Counted from the first letter of the stretch, positions 1 through 12,734 are shown. The stretch is 64,000 nt of DNA from Dama dama (GCF_033118175.1 NC_083693.1:28653981-28717980); one strand, 5' to 3'. The notes: generated by a model not told the origin, from the sequence alone. Numbers and translations are program-made.

Positions 1-1350
1 AGGGGCTGGCAGGGCCCCGTTAAGACCTAGGCTGCTTCTGACTTCTAGTCAAATTTGGGCAGTTAGGACCTGTGGACTTTGTTGGTTTCATTTTCGTTTT
101 ATCTTTATATTAAAAAAAGAACACTGTGGATGTGAAAGAAAGGACAAGATTTCTCTCTATGGTTGACAGTAGGGACTGATGGGGATCAGAAACTCTAGGT
201 AATTAAAAGAACCATACATATTTTTTTCTACATTTATATAGGTCGATTTATGCCTGAGTCTCAGAGAAGCAGAAAGCAATGGCAAAAAGCCACTGACATG
301 CAGAAACACATGTGTGTGTGCACCACACACTCAAGTACTGCAATTCATTTGACTACAGCAGCTGAAATCCCCACTCAGTCAACCCACCTTCCCCAGATAA
401 ATAGAAAAGAAACTTCACCTTTAAGTACAAGTCCATTCAGTCATTTTTGTCCTCATGACCAGAAAAAGAAAAGAAAAAATCCCAGGCAGGCTAACATCAC
501 CTTTAAGGCTGCAATGGCCATGATCTTCTCCCTGCAGAGGCAGGACCTGCTGTTTTGATCCCTGAGACAGGAGGGACACATCACTGACCCTCACCAACAC
601 TGCAGACAGAAGTCTTCAAGACTCTGGGATTCTTTACCAGCTCCTACTTTGATTCCCCAGAGAGTAGCTTGGATGGGGAGGCGTTCAACCTTTGCTTCCT
701 TTAAGACGGCCTCTGCAGGCAGTGGTTTTTCAGTAAGCTTGGAAAATTTTTGGAGCCAATGTCAGGCAGGGTTGAACACCAGCTGGGGCCTAGGAACCAG
801 GGTCTCTGCTTCAAGACTCCCAACCACTGGAAATTACTGACCTCCAGAGATCTTTTTTTAACTTAATGAGGAGGCACAGTGTATACTCCGTCCCCTGGGA
901 AAAAGAGGGCCCAATGCCTAGCTATCCACCCCCACCCCAAAACCCATCACACATATACCAGGGGATAGACATGCTTTGTCAATGAGGTCCCTCCAGAGGC
1001 CCAGGGTATGAACAGCTGCAGAGGGCTATGTGCTATAGAGTCAGCACTTTAGGAGGCAGGAGGGGGCAGTGGGCAGAGAAGGAAGGAGTCTCAGGTCCTG
1101 ATGGGTCAGAAGAAGGAAAATGTGGAGAGGTGATCAGGACACAGGAGATAAGAAATCCAACAATGATCAGAAAAAAAGCAAAAAGCAGAAAATGTAGAAA
1201 AGATGAGAGCAGCAAGAGAAAGATGCAAAACAGGATACTGGCAACCACACAAACAGGAAGAAGATAGAGCAGAAAGAGGGAAGGAAACAGAAAAGAGAGT
1301 GAGATGAATGGGGTAGGATGTGAGGTGGGCGAGGAGTCATGAAGATGACA

Positions 1351-2347
1351 TCAGGAGACAACAGAGCTCTGTAAAGACCCCGGATGGGACCAAACAGAGT
1401 CTGGGACACTGGAGACATCCTCAGACCCTACAGAAACCTGGTTGGCCCAGTACACCAGTTCAGCTACATAAACCAAAATGTTGATGAATGTCAGGATGGC
1501 CACAGCCAGGCCCCAGTCCAAGGTGCAATGGTATAGGTGAGCTCATTGCTGCAGTTCACAATGCTGGACTGCTGGGGCTAGCCCCCTAACTCCTCGTTGA
1601 ACTGGTAAAGCTGCCAGAAGGTCAGAGCACTAAAGTAGAGGAGGATGTAAAACAGGGTGAGTACAAGCTGGAAAATGGGGTACAGGATGGGCAACCAATA
1701 TTCCCATTCGGCCAGCTTCAGCAGGAGGGCCACGGCTCCCAGGATGAAGCAGATGGAGTACATGGCCACGCACCTCTCCAGGGCCGGCTGGTGCAGGTAC
1801 AGGGAGGTGTTGCTAAAGAAGATGAAGATGACACAGGCCATGAAGGTCTCCAGCACCTTCAGCAGGCCTGGCATGGTGTGCACATAGCAGGTGATATCAC
1901 CCAGCTTGTACCTCTTCTACGTGAAGGCCACATCCATGGCATAAAAGGCACACGAGTAGCTTGTCCTGGCTTGGTGATGTCCTGGCCATGTGATGGCCTG
2001 GTCCCAGTAAAGACCTTAGGCAGGAACTGGATGAGTGAAATGGAGTAGATGATGGAGGCCAAGAGGCAGATGAGGGCAGCATAGCAGGTGTAGGTGACGG
2101 GGAGGTTGTACCAGAAGAAAGGAAAGCTGGATGGGAGCCTACATAACTCTACAATGGAGATAATAAGGGTCACAGTGAAACAGAAGCATCAACTGAACAT
2201 GGACCAGTTACCTATGTCCCTGTTCTCAACGCCCATGTTGACCACCAGCAATAAGGCCACATGGGTGGAGAAGAGCTGTGGCAGGTGGAGGAAGCAGCAC
2301 ACTTGGACCCAGCCATCCAGGTCTGGGGATGTCCACCTGGTGGACAT
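1351..2347 (-). pseudogene. MYADM-like pseudogene (copy A)
   Basis: The reverse strand encodes a degraded MYADM-family protein. It starts at an ATG at 2347 (MSTRWTSPDL...), in the same type as copies C and D, and family-like hydrophobic segments follow. The lesions are: an in-frame TGA at 2191-2189 where the family has the Trp of FIWCF; a scrambled, frame-shifted stretch near 1.93-2.0 kb where the family has RAIAATAFSCIAS; a TAG at 1580-1578 just after the FNEELGG motif; and a further shift near the CTWDQRLAV region. If the lesions are ignored, the tail ends at a TGA near 1351. The TSLYLHQPALERCVAMYSIC stretch is still readable. An AG splice acceptor like that of copy C survives just upstream (about 2399). 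With at least four disabling changes this copy is not expected to make a protein. Confidence 0.9.
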
Positions 2348-3028
2348 GGTGCTGTGATGGTCAAGCAGATCACAGTCACTGCTACGGCAGTGGTCACTGA
2401 AAACCCACCAAAGAAAGATCCAGCTCTGGAGGTGGATTAAGTCAGATGTCTGGAAAAGGCTCAGGGCCCTGTGAGGGCTGAGGCTCAGGATCTGTGGAGT
2501 CAGAATCAATGACTCAGACACTCGGGAAACAGCACAGCTGCTCCAGGATGGTTGTCCCCACCCATCACCCTTGGCCTTGTCAGGGGACTTGTCTTATCCC
2601 AAACCTCACAGCTGGGTTGAGTCTGGCCTCAAACTATGAACATTTTGGATTGCCCTGACTGTGTGTCATTATCTACAGAGACACAGGGTAGGACAGCTGT
2701 TATCTGTAATCCCAACCCTTCAAGTCTCTCCAATTGAAAGCAAAATTTTAAAAAATTATTTGGTAACAAAATTTGACCTGAACAGACATTTTACTTAGTG
2801 TGAATGTTTAAAAGTTCAGTTGAGGATATACTAATAAGTTTGTTTACAAGGTGCTTTCAGATCCCAGTGGGATGTTATGTCATATGGAGTAGATATACCG
2901 TATCTCCAGTCTGAAGCTGAAAAATTCTGAGTTCTGGCCCATATCTGACCCCAAGAGTTTCAAAAAACAGACTGTGGACTATGCTGCTAACCCATTTTGC
3001 AGATGAGAAAATGAAGGCTGGGGGATGT

Positions 3029-3458
3029 TAAGTCCTGCCCCAAGCCACAGGTGCAAGACCTTGTACCAAGGCTGTAGAAGCGGAGCCGAGAACCCAGGTC
3101 ACCTCAGAAGCTGACTGAGTTCCTTTGTCACCATGGCCAAAAGACCCCCAGATCATCACCAGCAGGCTTTCTGACCCCAAATGAGGCAAAAAAAGCTCAT
3201 CCTGGTAGTCACCTTATAGAGCCCTAACCAGTCACCTAACACCAACTTTCCAGCGGGAATTTTCTTTGTCTTTAGGCTATAAAAATTGGCTACTGTCGAA
3301 AACTGTCGACTTTCCCTGGTCTGTCAGGTCGGCCTGCTGTGCTTGCAGCGCCCAATTTGTTATCTCTGCTCTTTCTTTTTAATAAACTCACTTCCTTCTG
3401 GAATGCTGTGTCCAGAAATTCTTCTCCAACCTGCACTTAGACTGCCTCAACAGGGAGC
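3029..3458 (+). mobile_element. Solo LTR-like insertion
   Basis: This segment interrupts unit A only: the other units run straight through at this point. It has a TATAAAA-like box near 3280, an AATAAA at about 3380 and a short downstream region ending in ...CTCAACA, the layout of a retroviral LTR (U3-R-U5). TTAAGT occurs on both sides (3028-3033 and 3459-3464) and may be the target-site duplication, although the TG...CA ends do not sit exactly against it. No internal retroviral genes are seen. This is an old endogenous-retrovirus solo LTR at best; I cannot name the family. Confidence 0.5.
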
Positions 3459-6305
3459 TTAAGTGCCATCCTTAAGGTTGAAAGGCTAGGAAGTGGGAAC
3501 CCAGATAAAAATGCCAAGCTGTGTGTATGAACACTTCACTCTACAGCCCACGTGTCAGCAAGGCCTGGGGGTGGGAGCCCAGGACCAAATCTCAGGGCTC
3601 TGGGACCCAGGACGTGCCTTCAGTGCCACGGCCTCCTTCCACAGCAACCTAAGACACAGGGTCCTGGCCTGTCCCCCCTGCAGCATCACTAGAAGGAGCT
3701 GCCATCTGAGGGGACACAGCCCCACCTGGAAGAGGGCAGCTTCAGGGGTGAAGAGGGAGGAGCCATGGGATGAGATCAAGGCCATGGGGACAAGATGATG
3801 TGGGAAGTAGCAACTGTTGTAAATCCCCTCCACCCAGTTTTGCCTTAACATGTGACTCTTACGCATTAGGGAAGGGAGACCCCCACCCAGCATGACTCCA
3901 AGGAGGAGTGTCCTGGAGGAACCACAGAACACCTTTAGAGCACGAAATTTTTGCACTTGTTTTATGTCCCTGGATATGTTCAGTGTCTCCTGGTTTATGG
4001 TCTATGGGAACTTGAGTAGAATTTGTATCCTGCTGTTGTGTGAAAACTGTATAAATCTTAATTATGTTGAATGGTTCATAGTGCTTTTCAGGTCTACTAT
4101 ACTTTTCCGCATTTTCATTCTATTAATTTTTGGGAGTTTGCTATTAAAACTCTAACTAAAAATTGCAATTTATCTACTTAAAAAGTAATTGTAATATATA
4201 CTGGATATTACATACTTACCTATATTACATATACATATGTAACTTTGTGTTATATTTTGCAAGTCTCCTGTAAATGTGTTATCATATTTTCATAATTAAA
4301 AAAATAATAAATTAGCATAATGTTTGGCTTCTAATCTCCAAAGCTGCCATCCAGGTGGAGTATGAAAAGATCTAGTAGTCCTACCTAAGTGAGGATTTTC
4401 CTGGCCTGGGAGACTGGTTAGCAGCTTCGAAGCTGGGGAGAAGGGATTAGAAGTGAATAAGGATGCTATGTCTGATGCTGATGGGGAACATTTAGATTCA
4501 TTTAATGGCACAGAGGGAGAGTTTGGAGGAGAGGCATGGGAGTTCCTGCTGTGTGACCCTGGATAAGGCCTGTGCCCTCTCTGGCCTCAGTTCCCCCACC
4601 TGGAAATCAGCAGCTTTGCCTGAGTCTCCCAGCAGCCCCTCCTCCATTTTAATCTGTGAGTGTGGCATGGTGCCCCCATCAGAGCCTAGCCTGGATGTGG
4701 CTGAGCCCCACCTGCCCAGCAGCCAGATGTGCGGACTGGAAGACAGGAAGTTCATGGCCAGGACAGAGGAAGGAGGAGGAGGTGCCGAAAGGACAGAGAA
4801 GGTGGAGGGGAGGTGGACACTCAGAGTGACAAGGAGTCTGTGGGGTGTGGAGGAAACTGGCAAGTGACTTTACAGAGCCTCCGTTTTCACATGTGTGCAA
4901 TGGGCTTAATACCTACTATAGGTCAATTAAATGAATGAAACTATGTGAAGGGCTCCTCAGAAGGCCTGGCACCTGGGACCCTGGATCCATACAATCTACC
5001 TGTTCCCCTCCCCCTGAAAGAGAACCCAGAAGTCCCTGGCTCCACTTTGGACATAAGCACATGCAAGCTTGATTTGCTCCAGAACAGGGGCTGCAAACTT
5101 GTACATCCTGGATGTGATCTGCCTATATGTTTGGTTTTCCTTCGCAGTGTTTTCAGGAAGAGATGTGTAGAATCAGCTTTATTTCTTTCTGAAGTGTTTG
5201 GTAGATGCACAGTGTTTTCATCTCACACGAAAATCCAGATTTCTAGCTCTTTTAGCTTTTCTAGCTCATAAGATCAAATGCTATGCCCTTTACTCTATAT
5301 TCTTTTTGATTCTCATCTTTGCTTGGTTTTCTATATTTTTCTTCTCCTCATGCATAATTGACAAAGTAGGATTATGATCATCTCACATGTGCCCGGTTTC
5401 TTCTTTTTTGTATGGCCAGGCTTCCTGTCTGCTCACAGGAGAGTCCACCCCTCCATCCAGGGAGCATCCATGTCCTCAATCTCATGTACAGCCTTCAACA
5501 CATTTCACATATGTACATGTGTGTAGGGCATACCTATAAATATTTTCGATTTTACAAACTTGAGACCGTATCATTACACAGCATCTTGCTTTTCCACCAC
5601 CCCCAACAAGTGCAGCTGGTCCTGTTCAGGGACCCTAGTCCTCTCCATCTCCTTTACTTATTTCCTTCCCTCCTGGCTCCTGTGGGCATTTGGATTGACC
5701 ACCCTTCTCTGTGGTGATCAGTGTACCCTCTCCTGTGAGCCTCAGACACTGGGGTCACAGGATATGACAAGGGGTCCTGGGATCCATGTGATCACCCTTC
5801 TTTAGGGCAGAAGGTCAGCAAGCTTTTCTGGAAATTTGTTAAAACTATGATATTTTTCATCTCTAATAGCTAGAATGTATAAAGAAGTTATACAACTTAA
5901 TAATAGACAACCCAGTTAAATATTGACTAAACTTCCTAAGATGTTTTAGTTATCTTACTGATTTAAATGTGATAATTTTTAATAATTTCTTTAGGTACCA
6001 TGGAACTCTAATTTAAAATTTTTAATTTGGTATTTTACCCTCTAAGTCTTGCTTCAAGGCATTATGAGTCTACGAGAATGGCTACTATTTTACAAAAATG
6101 AAATTCATATAAGAGATAAATGATTTAGATGCAGTAAATTCACCTAATCAGTACTCGTGCTCTTTTGGAAAAGTGTATAAATTGTGCTAATCAATAGTTG
6201 TGGTATATTGGAAAAGTGAAAGTTAATATAAGAAATAGATCATTTAATTCATATGGCAGAGTTTGATGGCAAAAAATAGGCCAAAATATTTCGCAAGGAC
6301 AGAAA

Positions 6306-6385
6306 TGGGAATGGTGTTAGTTGCTCAACTGTGTCCAACTCTATGCAACTCCATGGACTGTAGCCCACCAGGCTCCATGGAATTC
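6306..6385 (-). mobile_element. BovA SINE fragment
   Basis: The TTGCTCAACTGTGTCCAACT and CATGGACTGTAGCCCACCAG stretches are the standard BovA (BovB-3'-end derived) SINE sequence in reverse orientation. The fragment is truncated and has no coding content. Confidence 0.8.
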
Positions 6386-6611
6386 ATTCATGGGATTCTT
6401 TACACACAAATCCTGAAGGACAAGCCCCAGACTGAGTGACAAGTTCTGTGGCTTCTCTTTCTTATGTTAAATGTCAGAGTCTGGTCTGAGAAATTCATCT
6501 CTCTGGGCAGAGTGCATGGAACAACCAGGAAGCCGTGAATTTTATAATCAAATAGTCATGAGTTCAAGTTCTGGCCCTATCACTTAACACTGTGCCTAAG
6601 TTTCACTATCT

Positions 6612-6762
6612 GGTGTCCATGGGGTCTCCAGGCAAGAATACTGGAGTCTGTGGCCATTCCCTCCTCCAGGGGATCTTTCCAACCCAGAGATGGAACCCAG
6701 GACTCCTGCATTGCAGGCAAATGCCTTACCATTTGAACTACCAGGGATGTCCATGTGAATGG
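6612..6762 (-). mobile_element. Bov-tA SINE
   Basis: This is a reverse-oriented Bov-tA: the BovA part (GGCAAGAATACTGGAGT) is followed by the complement of a tRNA-derived head (CCTGCATTGCAGGCA, then TACCATTTGAACTACCAGGG). It probably belongs to the same insertion history as the BovA piece about 230 bp to its left. Confidence 0.85.
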
Positions 6763-6764
6763 TG

Positions 6765-6895
6765 GGTAAACACATGAAAAAGTACTCAGACTCATTAATA
6801 GTGAGAGAAATGCAAATTATAACCTCAATGAGATATCATTTCACACCTTAAACATATACAATTATCATTAAAAAAAAAAACAAAACAGTGAGCAA
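6765..6895 (+). mobile_element. Old L1 ORF2 fragment with A-tail
   Basis: The stretch reads like the end of L1 ORF2 in plus orientation (ATTAATAGTGAGAGAAATGC, then ATGAGATATCATTTCACACC) and ends in a run of A at about 6870-6880. It is a short relic. Confidence 0.6.
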
Positions 6896-6995
6896 TAAGG
6901 CAAGGAACACAAGTCAGGGCCAAGTTGTAGAGGTTCTTAATTGTTCTTTCAAAAAATGTCTGAGATTTTTGAGAAGGGTAATGATTTAATTTTTA

Positions 6996-9900
6996 TTTTT
7001 ATTATTATTTTTTTAAACAATGGTTATGAGAACCTGACAAATGTTTTATTTTTTTTTTTCATTTATTTTTATTAGTTGGAGGCTAACTACTTTACAATAT
7101 TGTAGTGGTTTTTGCCATACATTGACATGAATCAGCCAAGGATTTACAGGTGTTCCCCATCCCGATCCCCCCTCCTGCCTCCCTCCCCACCCCATCCCTC
7201 TGGGTCTTCCCAGTGCACCAGCCCTGAGCACTTGTCTCATGCATCCAACCTGGGCTGGTGATCTGTTTCACCATAGATGATATACATGTTTCGATGCTGT
7301 TCTCTCAGAACATCCCACCCTCACCTTCTCCCACAGAGTCCCAAAGTCTGTTCTGTACATCTGTGTCTCTTTTTCTGTTTTGCATATAGGGTTATCATTA
7401 CCATCTTTCTAAATTCCATATATATGCGTTAGTATACTGTATTGGTCTTTATCTTTCTGGCTTACTTCACTCTGTATAATGGGCTCCAGTTTCATCCATC
7501 TCATTAGAACTGATTCAAGTGAATTCTTCTTAATGGCTGAGTAATATTCCATGGTGTATATGTACCACAGCTTCCTTATCCATTCGTCTGCTGATGGGCA
7601 TCTAGGTTGCTTCCATGTCCTGGCTATTATAAACAGTGCTGCGATGAACATTAGGGTGCACATGTCTCTTTCAGATCTGGTTTCCTCGGTGTGTATGCCC
7701 AGGAGTGGGATTGCTGGGTCGTATGGCAGTTCTATTTCCAGTTTTTTAAGGAATCTCCACACTGTTCTCCATAGCGGCTGTACTAGTTTGCATTCCCACC
7801 AACAGTGTAAGAGGGTTCCCTTTTCTCCACACCCTCTCCAACATTTATTGCTTGTAGACTTTTGGATAGCAGCCATCCTGACTGGCATGTAATGGTACCT
7901 CGTTGTGGTTTCGATTTGCATTTCTCTGATGATGAGTGATGTTGAGCATCTTTTCATGTGTTTGTTAGCCTTCTGTATGTCTTCTTTGGAGAAATATCTG
8001 TTTAGTTCTCTGGTCCATTTTTTGATTGGGTCATTTATTTTTCTGGAATTGAGCTGCAGGAGTTGCTTGTATATTTTTGAGATTAATCCTTTGTCTGTTG
8101 CTTTATTTGCTATTATTTTCTCCCATTCTGAAGGCTGTCTTTTCACCTTGCTTATAGTTTCCTTTGTTGTGCAAAAGCTTTTAAGTTTCATTAGGTCCCA
8201 TTTGTTTGTTTTGCTTTTATTTCCAATATTCTGGGAGGTGGATCATAAAGGATCCTGCTGTGATTTATGTCAGAGAGTGTTTTGCCTATGTTCTCCTCTA
8301 GGAGTTTTATAGCTTCTGGTCTTACATTTAGACCTTTAATCCATTTTGAGTTTATTTTTGTGTATGGTGTTAGAAAGTGTTCTAGTTTCATTCTTTTACA
8401 AGTGGTTGACTAGTTTTCCCAGAACCACTTGTTAAAGAGGTTGTCTTTTTTCCATTGTATATCCTTGCCTCCTTTGTTGAAGATAAGGTGTCCATAGGTA
8501 TATGGATTTATCTCTGGGCTTTCTATTTTGTTCCACTGATCTATATTTCTGTCTTTGTGCCAGTATCATACTGTCTTGATGACTGTGGCTTTGTAGTAGA
8601 GCCTGAAGTCAGGCAGGTTGATTCCTCCAGTTCCATTCTTCTTTCTCAAGATTGCTTTGGCTATTCAAGGTTTTTTGTATTTCCATACAAATTGTGAAAT
8701 TATTTGTTCTAGTTCTGTGAAGAATACCATTGGTAGCTTGATAGGGATTGCATTGAATCTATAGATTGCTTTGGGTAGTATAGTCATTTTCACAATATTG
8801 ATTCTTCCTATCCATGAACATGGTATATTTCTCCATCTATTTGTGTCCTTTTTGATTTCTTTCATCAGTGTTTTATAGTTTTCTATGTATAGGTCTTTTG
8901 TTTCTTTAGATAGATATACTCTTAAGTATTTTATTCTTTTTGTTGCAATGGTGAATGGTATTGTTTCCTTAATTTCTCTTTCTGTTTTCTCATTGTTAGT
9001 GTATAGGAATGCAAGGGATTTCTGTGTGTTAATTTTATATCCTGCAACTTTACAATATTCATTGATTAGCTCTAGTAATTTTCTGGTAGAGTCTTTAGGG
9101 TTTTCTATGTAGAGGATCATGTCATCTGCAAACAGCGAGAGTTTCACTTCTTCTTTTCCTATCTGGATTCCTTTTACTTCTTTTTCTGCTCTGATTGCTG
9201 TGGCCAAAACTTCCAACACTATGTTGAATAGTAGTGGTGAGAGTGGGCACTCTTGTCTTGTTCCTGATTTTAGGGGAAATGCTATCAATTTTTCACCATT
9301 GAGGATAATGCTTGCTGTGGGTTTGTCATATATAGCTTTTATTATGTTGAGGTATGTTCCTTCTATTCCTGCTTTCTGGAGAGTTTTTATCATAAATGGA
9401 TGTTGATTTTTGTCAAAGGCTTTTTCTGCATCTATTGAGATAATCATATGGTTTTTATCTTTCAATTTGTGAATGTGGTGTATTACACTGATTGATTTGT
9501 GGATATTAAAGAATCCTTGCATTCCTGGGATAAAGCCCACTCGGTCATGATGTATGATTTTTTTAATATGTTGTTGGATTCTGTTTGCTGGAATTTTGTT
9601 AAGGATTTTTGCATCTATGTTCATCAGTGATATTGACCTGTAGTTTTCTTTTTTTGTGGCATCTTTGTCTGGGTTTGGAATTAGGGTGATGGTGGCCTCA
9701 TAGAATGAGTTTGGATGTTTACCTTCTTCTGCAATTTTCTGGAAGAGTTTGAGTAAGATAGGTGTTAGCTCTTCTCTAAATTTTTGGTAGAATTCAGCTG
9801 TGAAGCCATCTGGTCCTGGGCTTTTGTTTGATGGAAGATTTCTGATTACAGTTTCGATTTCCTTGCTTGTGATGGGTCTGTTAAGATCTTCTATTTCTTC

Positions 9901-11403
9901 CTGGTTCAGTTTTGGAAAGTTATACTTTTCTAAGAATTTGTCCATTTCTTCCAAGTTGTCCATTTTATTGGCATAGAGCTGCTGGTAGTAGTCTCTTATG
10001 ATCCTTTGTGTTTCAGAGTTATCTGTTGTGATCTCTCCATTTTCATTTCTAATTTTGTTAATTTGGTTCTTCTCCCTTTGTTTCCTAATGAGTCTTGCTA
10101 ACGGTTTGTCAATTTTGTTTATTTTTTCAAAAAAGCAGCTTTTAGCTTTGTTGATTTTTGCTATGGTCTCTTTAGTTTCTTTTGCATTTATTTCTGCCCT
10201 AATTTTTAAGATTTCTTTCCTTCTACTAACCCTGGGGTTCTTCATTTCTTCCTTCTCTAGTTGCTTTAGGTGTAGAGTTAGGTTATTTATTTGACTTTTT
10301 TCTTGTTTCTTGAGGTAAGCCTGTAATGCTATGAACCTTCCCCTTAGCACTGCTTTTACAGTGTCCCATAAGTTTTGGGCTTGGGTTGTTGTGTTTTCAT
10401 TTTCATTCGTTTCTATGCATATTTTGATTTCTTTTTTTATTTCTTCTATGATTTGTTGGTTATTCAGAAGCATGTTATTTAGCCTCCATATGTTTGAATT
10501 TTTAATAAATTTTTTTTTCCCTGTAATTGGTATCTAATCTTACTGCATTGTGGTCAGAAAAGATGACTGGAATGATATCAATTTTTTTGAATTTCCCAAG
10601 GCTAGATTTATGGCCCAGGATGTGATCTATTCTGGCAAAGGTTCCATGTGCACTTGAGAAAAAGATGAAATTGATTGTTTTGGGGTGAAATTTCCAATAG
10701 ATATCAATTAGGTCTAATTGGTCCATTGTGTCATTTAAAGTGTGTGTTTCCTTGTTAATTTTCTGTTTAGTTAATCTATCCATAGGTGTAAGTGGGGTAT
10801 TAAAGTCTCCCACTATTATTGTGTTATTGTTAATTTCCCCTTTCATACTTGTTAGCATTTGCCTTACATATTGCAGTGCTCCTATGTTGGGTGCATATAT
10901 ATTTATAATTGTTATATCTTCTTCTTGGATTGATCCTTTGATCATTATGTAGTGTCCTTCTTTGTCTCTTTTCACAGCCTTTATTTTAATGTCTATTTTA
11001 TCTGATATGAGTATTGCTACTCCTGCTTTCTTTTGGTCTCCATTTGTGTGAAATATTTTTTTCCAGCCCTTCACTTTCAGTCTGTATGTGTCCCTTGTTT
11101 TGAGGTCGGTCTCTTGTAGACAGCATATATAGGAGTCTTGTTTTTGTATCCATTCAGCCAGTCTTTGTCTTTTGGTTGGGGCATTCAATCCACTTATATT
11201 TAAGGTAATTATTGATAGGTATGGTCCCATTGCCATTTACTTTGTTGTTTTGGGTTTGCGTTTATACAACATTTCTGTGTTTCCTGTCTAGAGATCTTTT
11301 AGCATTTGTTGAAGAGCTGGTTTGATGGTGCTGAATTCTCTCAGCTTTTGCTTGTCTGTAAAGCTTTTGAATTCTCCTTCATATCTGAATTAGATCCTTT
11401 CTT
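6996..11403 (-). mobile_element. Ruminant L1, 5'-truncated, with target-site duplications
   Basis: This is a 4.4-kb L1 on the minus strand. Reading from its 5' end it has the C-terminal part of ORF1 (about 11403-11290; peptide end LREFSTIKPALQQMLKDL), a short inter-ORF spacer, ORF2 (11236-7409), a 3' UTR (about 7408-7060) and a poly-A tail seen as T-runs at 7048-7059. The 13-bp GATTTAATTTTTA occurs at 6983-6995 and again at 11404-11416, exactly bracketing the element, and the nick site fits the TT/AAAA preference of L1 endonuclease. A second T-rich tract (6996-7014) lies beyond about 33 bp of non-L1 sequence, which suggests a short 3' transduction. The insertion sits between unit A and block P. 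Confidence 0.93.
7409..11236 (-). pseudogene. L1 ORF2 (endonuclease-reverse transcriptase), broken
   Basis: ORF2 of the L1 above. The apurinic-type endonuclease domain is at 11236-10502 (begins MAMGPYLSIITLNISGLNAP; contains the LQETDLK and SDHNAV motifs). The reverse transcriptase is at about 10473-8665, with the catalytic FADD box near 9118-9129. The Cys-rich C-terminal region is at 8191-7409 (CWRGCGEKGTLLHCWWEC). Four lesions separate these pieces: a frameshift in an A-run near 10510-10520; an in-frame TGA at 8665 (after KYKKP); a TAG near 8412 (after WEN); and a frameshift near 8195-8215. All domains are otherwise well preserved, so this is a fairly young but dead copy. It is not a host gene. 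Confidence 0.93.
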
Positions 11404-11433
11404 GATTTAATTTTTAAAATAAAGTTTCACAGG

Positions 11434-11740
11434 ACTCCCTGGTGGTCCAATGGTTAAGACTCTGCGCTTCCAATGCAGGGGTTCCACTCCTGGTTGGGGA
11501 ATTAAGATTCCACACACTTGTTGCTCAACTGGTAAAGAATCCACCTGCAATGCCAGAGACCTGGGTTCAATCCCTGGGTTGAGAAGATCCCCTGGAGAAG
11601 GGAAAGTCTTCCCACTGGAGAAGGGAAAGTCTTCCCACTCCAGTATTCTGACATGGAGAATTCCAGGGACTGTATAGTCCATGGAGTCACAGAGTCGGAC
11701 AAGACTAAGCAACTTTCACTTTCACTTCACATACTGTGTG
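11434..11740 (+). mobile_element. CHR-type SINE followed by Bov-tA SINE
   Basis: The first part (11434-11520, CTCCCTGGTGGTCCAATGGT) is the tRNA-derived head of a cetartiodactyl CHR-type SINE. At about 11521 it passes into a Bov-tA (CAACTGGTAAAGAATCCACC, then the BovA body and AGTCACAGAGTCGGACAAGA). The GGGAAAGTCTTCCCACT segment is directly repeated inside the body (about 11601-11640). The arrangement looks like one SINE nested against another. Confidence 0.85.
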
Positions 11741-12099
11741 GAGGGGCCAAATAAAAACATAATAAATAAACAAACTAACATCTTGTAACTTTTAAATAAA
11801 TAAATAAGTTTTAGAAAGATTAATCTGACATATGTTCATAGAATGGTGAATTTAATAAAAATGATACAACATGAAAAAATCTAATAAAAAGCATAGTAAC
11901 TTTTTTTATTGGAATGCAAGTTATAAATCATTAAAGTCCTGAAGTTACAGGATATATAAGTTAATCTAATTGTCCAGTTGGCATGTTTAAAAAGTTGGAA
12001 TAAAATTATCTTTCAGAAACTGCAGGAGTTTGTTCCATAGTTTGACTACTTTTGTAGGAGCTTCCCCTCAATTACACTTTTACTTTGTATAAAACAATG
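11741..12099. other. AT-rich interval, no gene seen
   Basis: This stretch is A/T-rich and contains an (AATA)-type run near 11758-11812. I see no coding, RNA or named repeat signal. Confidence 0.6.
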
Positions 12100-12302
12100 A
12101 AAGTGTGAAAGTGAAAGGCGCTCTGTCATGTCTGACTTTTTGTGACTCCATGGGCTATACAATCCATAGAATTCTTTGGGCCAGAATACTGGAGTGGATA
12201 GCCTTCCCCTTCTCCAGAGGATCTTCCCAACCGAGGGATTGAACTCAAGTCTCCTGCATTGCAGGTGAATTCTTTACCAACTGAGCTATCAGGGAAGCCC
12301 TG
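12100..12302 (-). mobile_element. Bov-tA SINE
   Basis: This is a full Bov-tA in reverse orientation: TCATGTCTGACTTTTTGTGA at one end, BovA body (CCAGAATACTGGAGTGGAT), and the tRNA-head complement ending in GAGCTATCAGGGAAGCCC. Confidence 0.9.
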
Positions 12303-12730
12303 TATGAAGCAATAGTGATTGGCAATTAGCTCCCATATTATCACAAAATAAAAGACAATAATCTAACGTATTAGTTTTTGTGTAATTCACACTTTTTCTA
12401 TCTTCACTAAGCCCACTGTTCAGTTTTGCTAACTTTGTTTTTGGCGAGATATTCTTGATGAAGGAAGCAGAGCATTGACTCACTGGCCCAGCCTCCTTCA
12501 TCTGGGTCATGACTGTCCTGCCACTGATACAGTAAACTTAAACTCCAATTTGCTGACTCTGGTCATACTCCTGGGTCTTTGTACAATGTCAAGTTGCTCT
12601 AAAAGTTTTTAAATGCTCCCTCTCACTCTCTGTACTTCATCTCATTGTGGACAAGGAACAATTTGCAATCAGCACTAATCCACAAATCACACTCTGAGGA
12701 GCAATATACAAAGCTCTCTCTGGGAAATGA
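12303..12730. other. Interval without recognisable gene
   Basis: There is no supported coding sequence between the SINE and block P. Short open frames on the minus strand run out of the SINE and show no family features. Confidence 0.5.
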
Positions 12731-12734
12731 TGGA

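Larger units (their letters stand above)
1..6290 (-). repeat. Segmental duplication unit A (MYADM-like)
   Basis: This is the first of five related units. It runs in off the left edge and holds the 3' flank (about 1000-1350), a broken MYADM-like exon (1351-2347) and several kb of 5' flank. The same order of sub-blocks recurs in unit B (about 16.0-22.4 kb), inverted unit C, unit D (44.65-49.9 kb) and unit E (60.2 kb onward). Shared landmarks are the AGCTGCAGAGGGCTRTGTGC-type 3' flank, the short CACAGCTGGGTTG-type motif upstream of the gene and the block at 3490-3790. The AT-rich end (5880-5960) also matches 49.80-49.90 kb. Unit A lacks the 831-bp segment present in B and C and carries a private LTR-like insertion at 3.03-3.46 kb. 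Confidence 0.8.

Noticed and set aside
7409..8191. 260-codon frame on the minus strand
   Set aside because: It is the C-terminal part of L1 ORF2, not a host gene.
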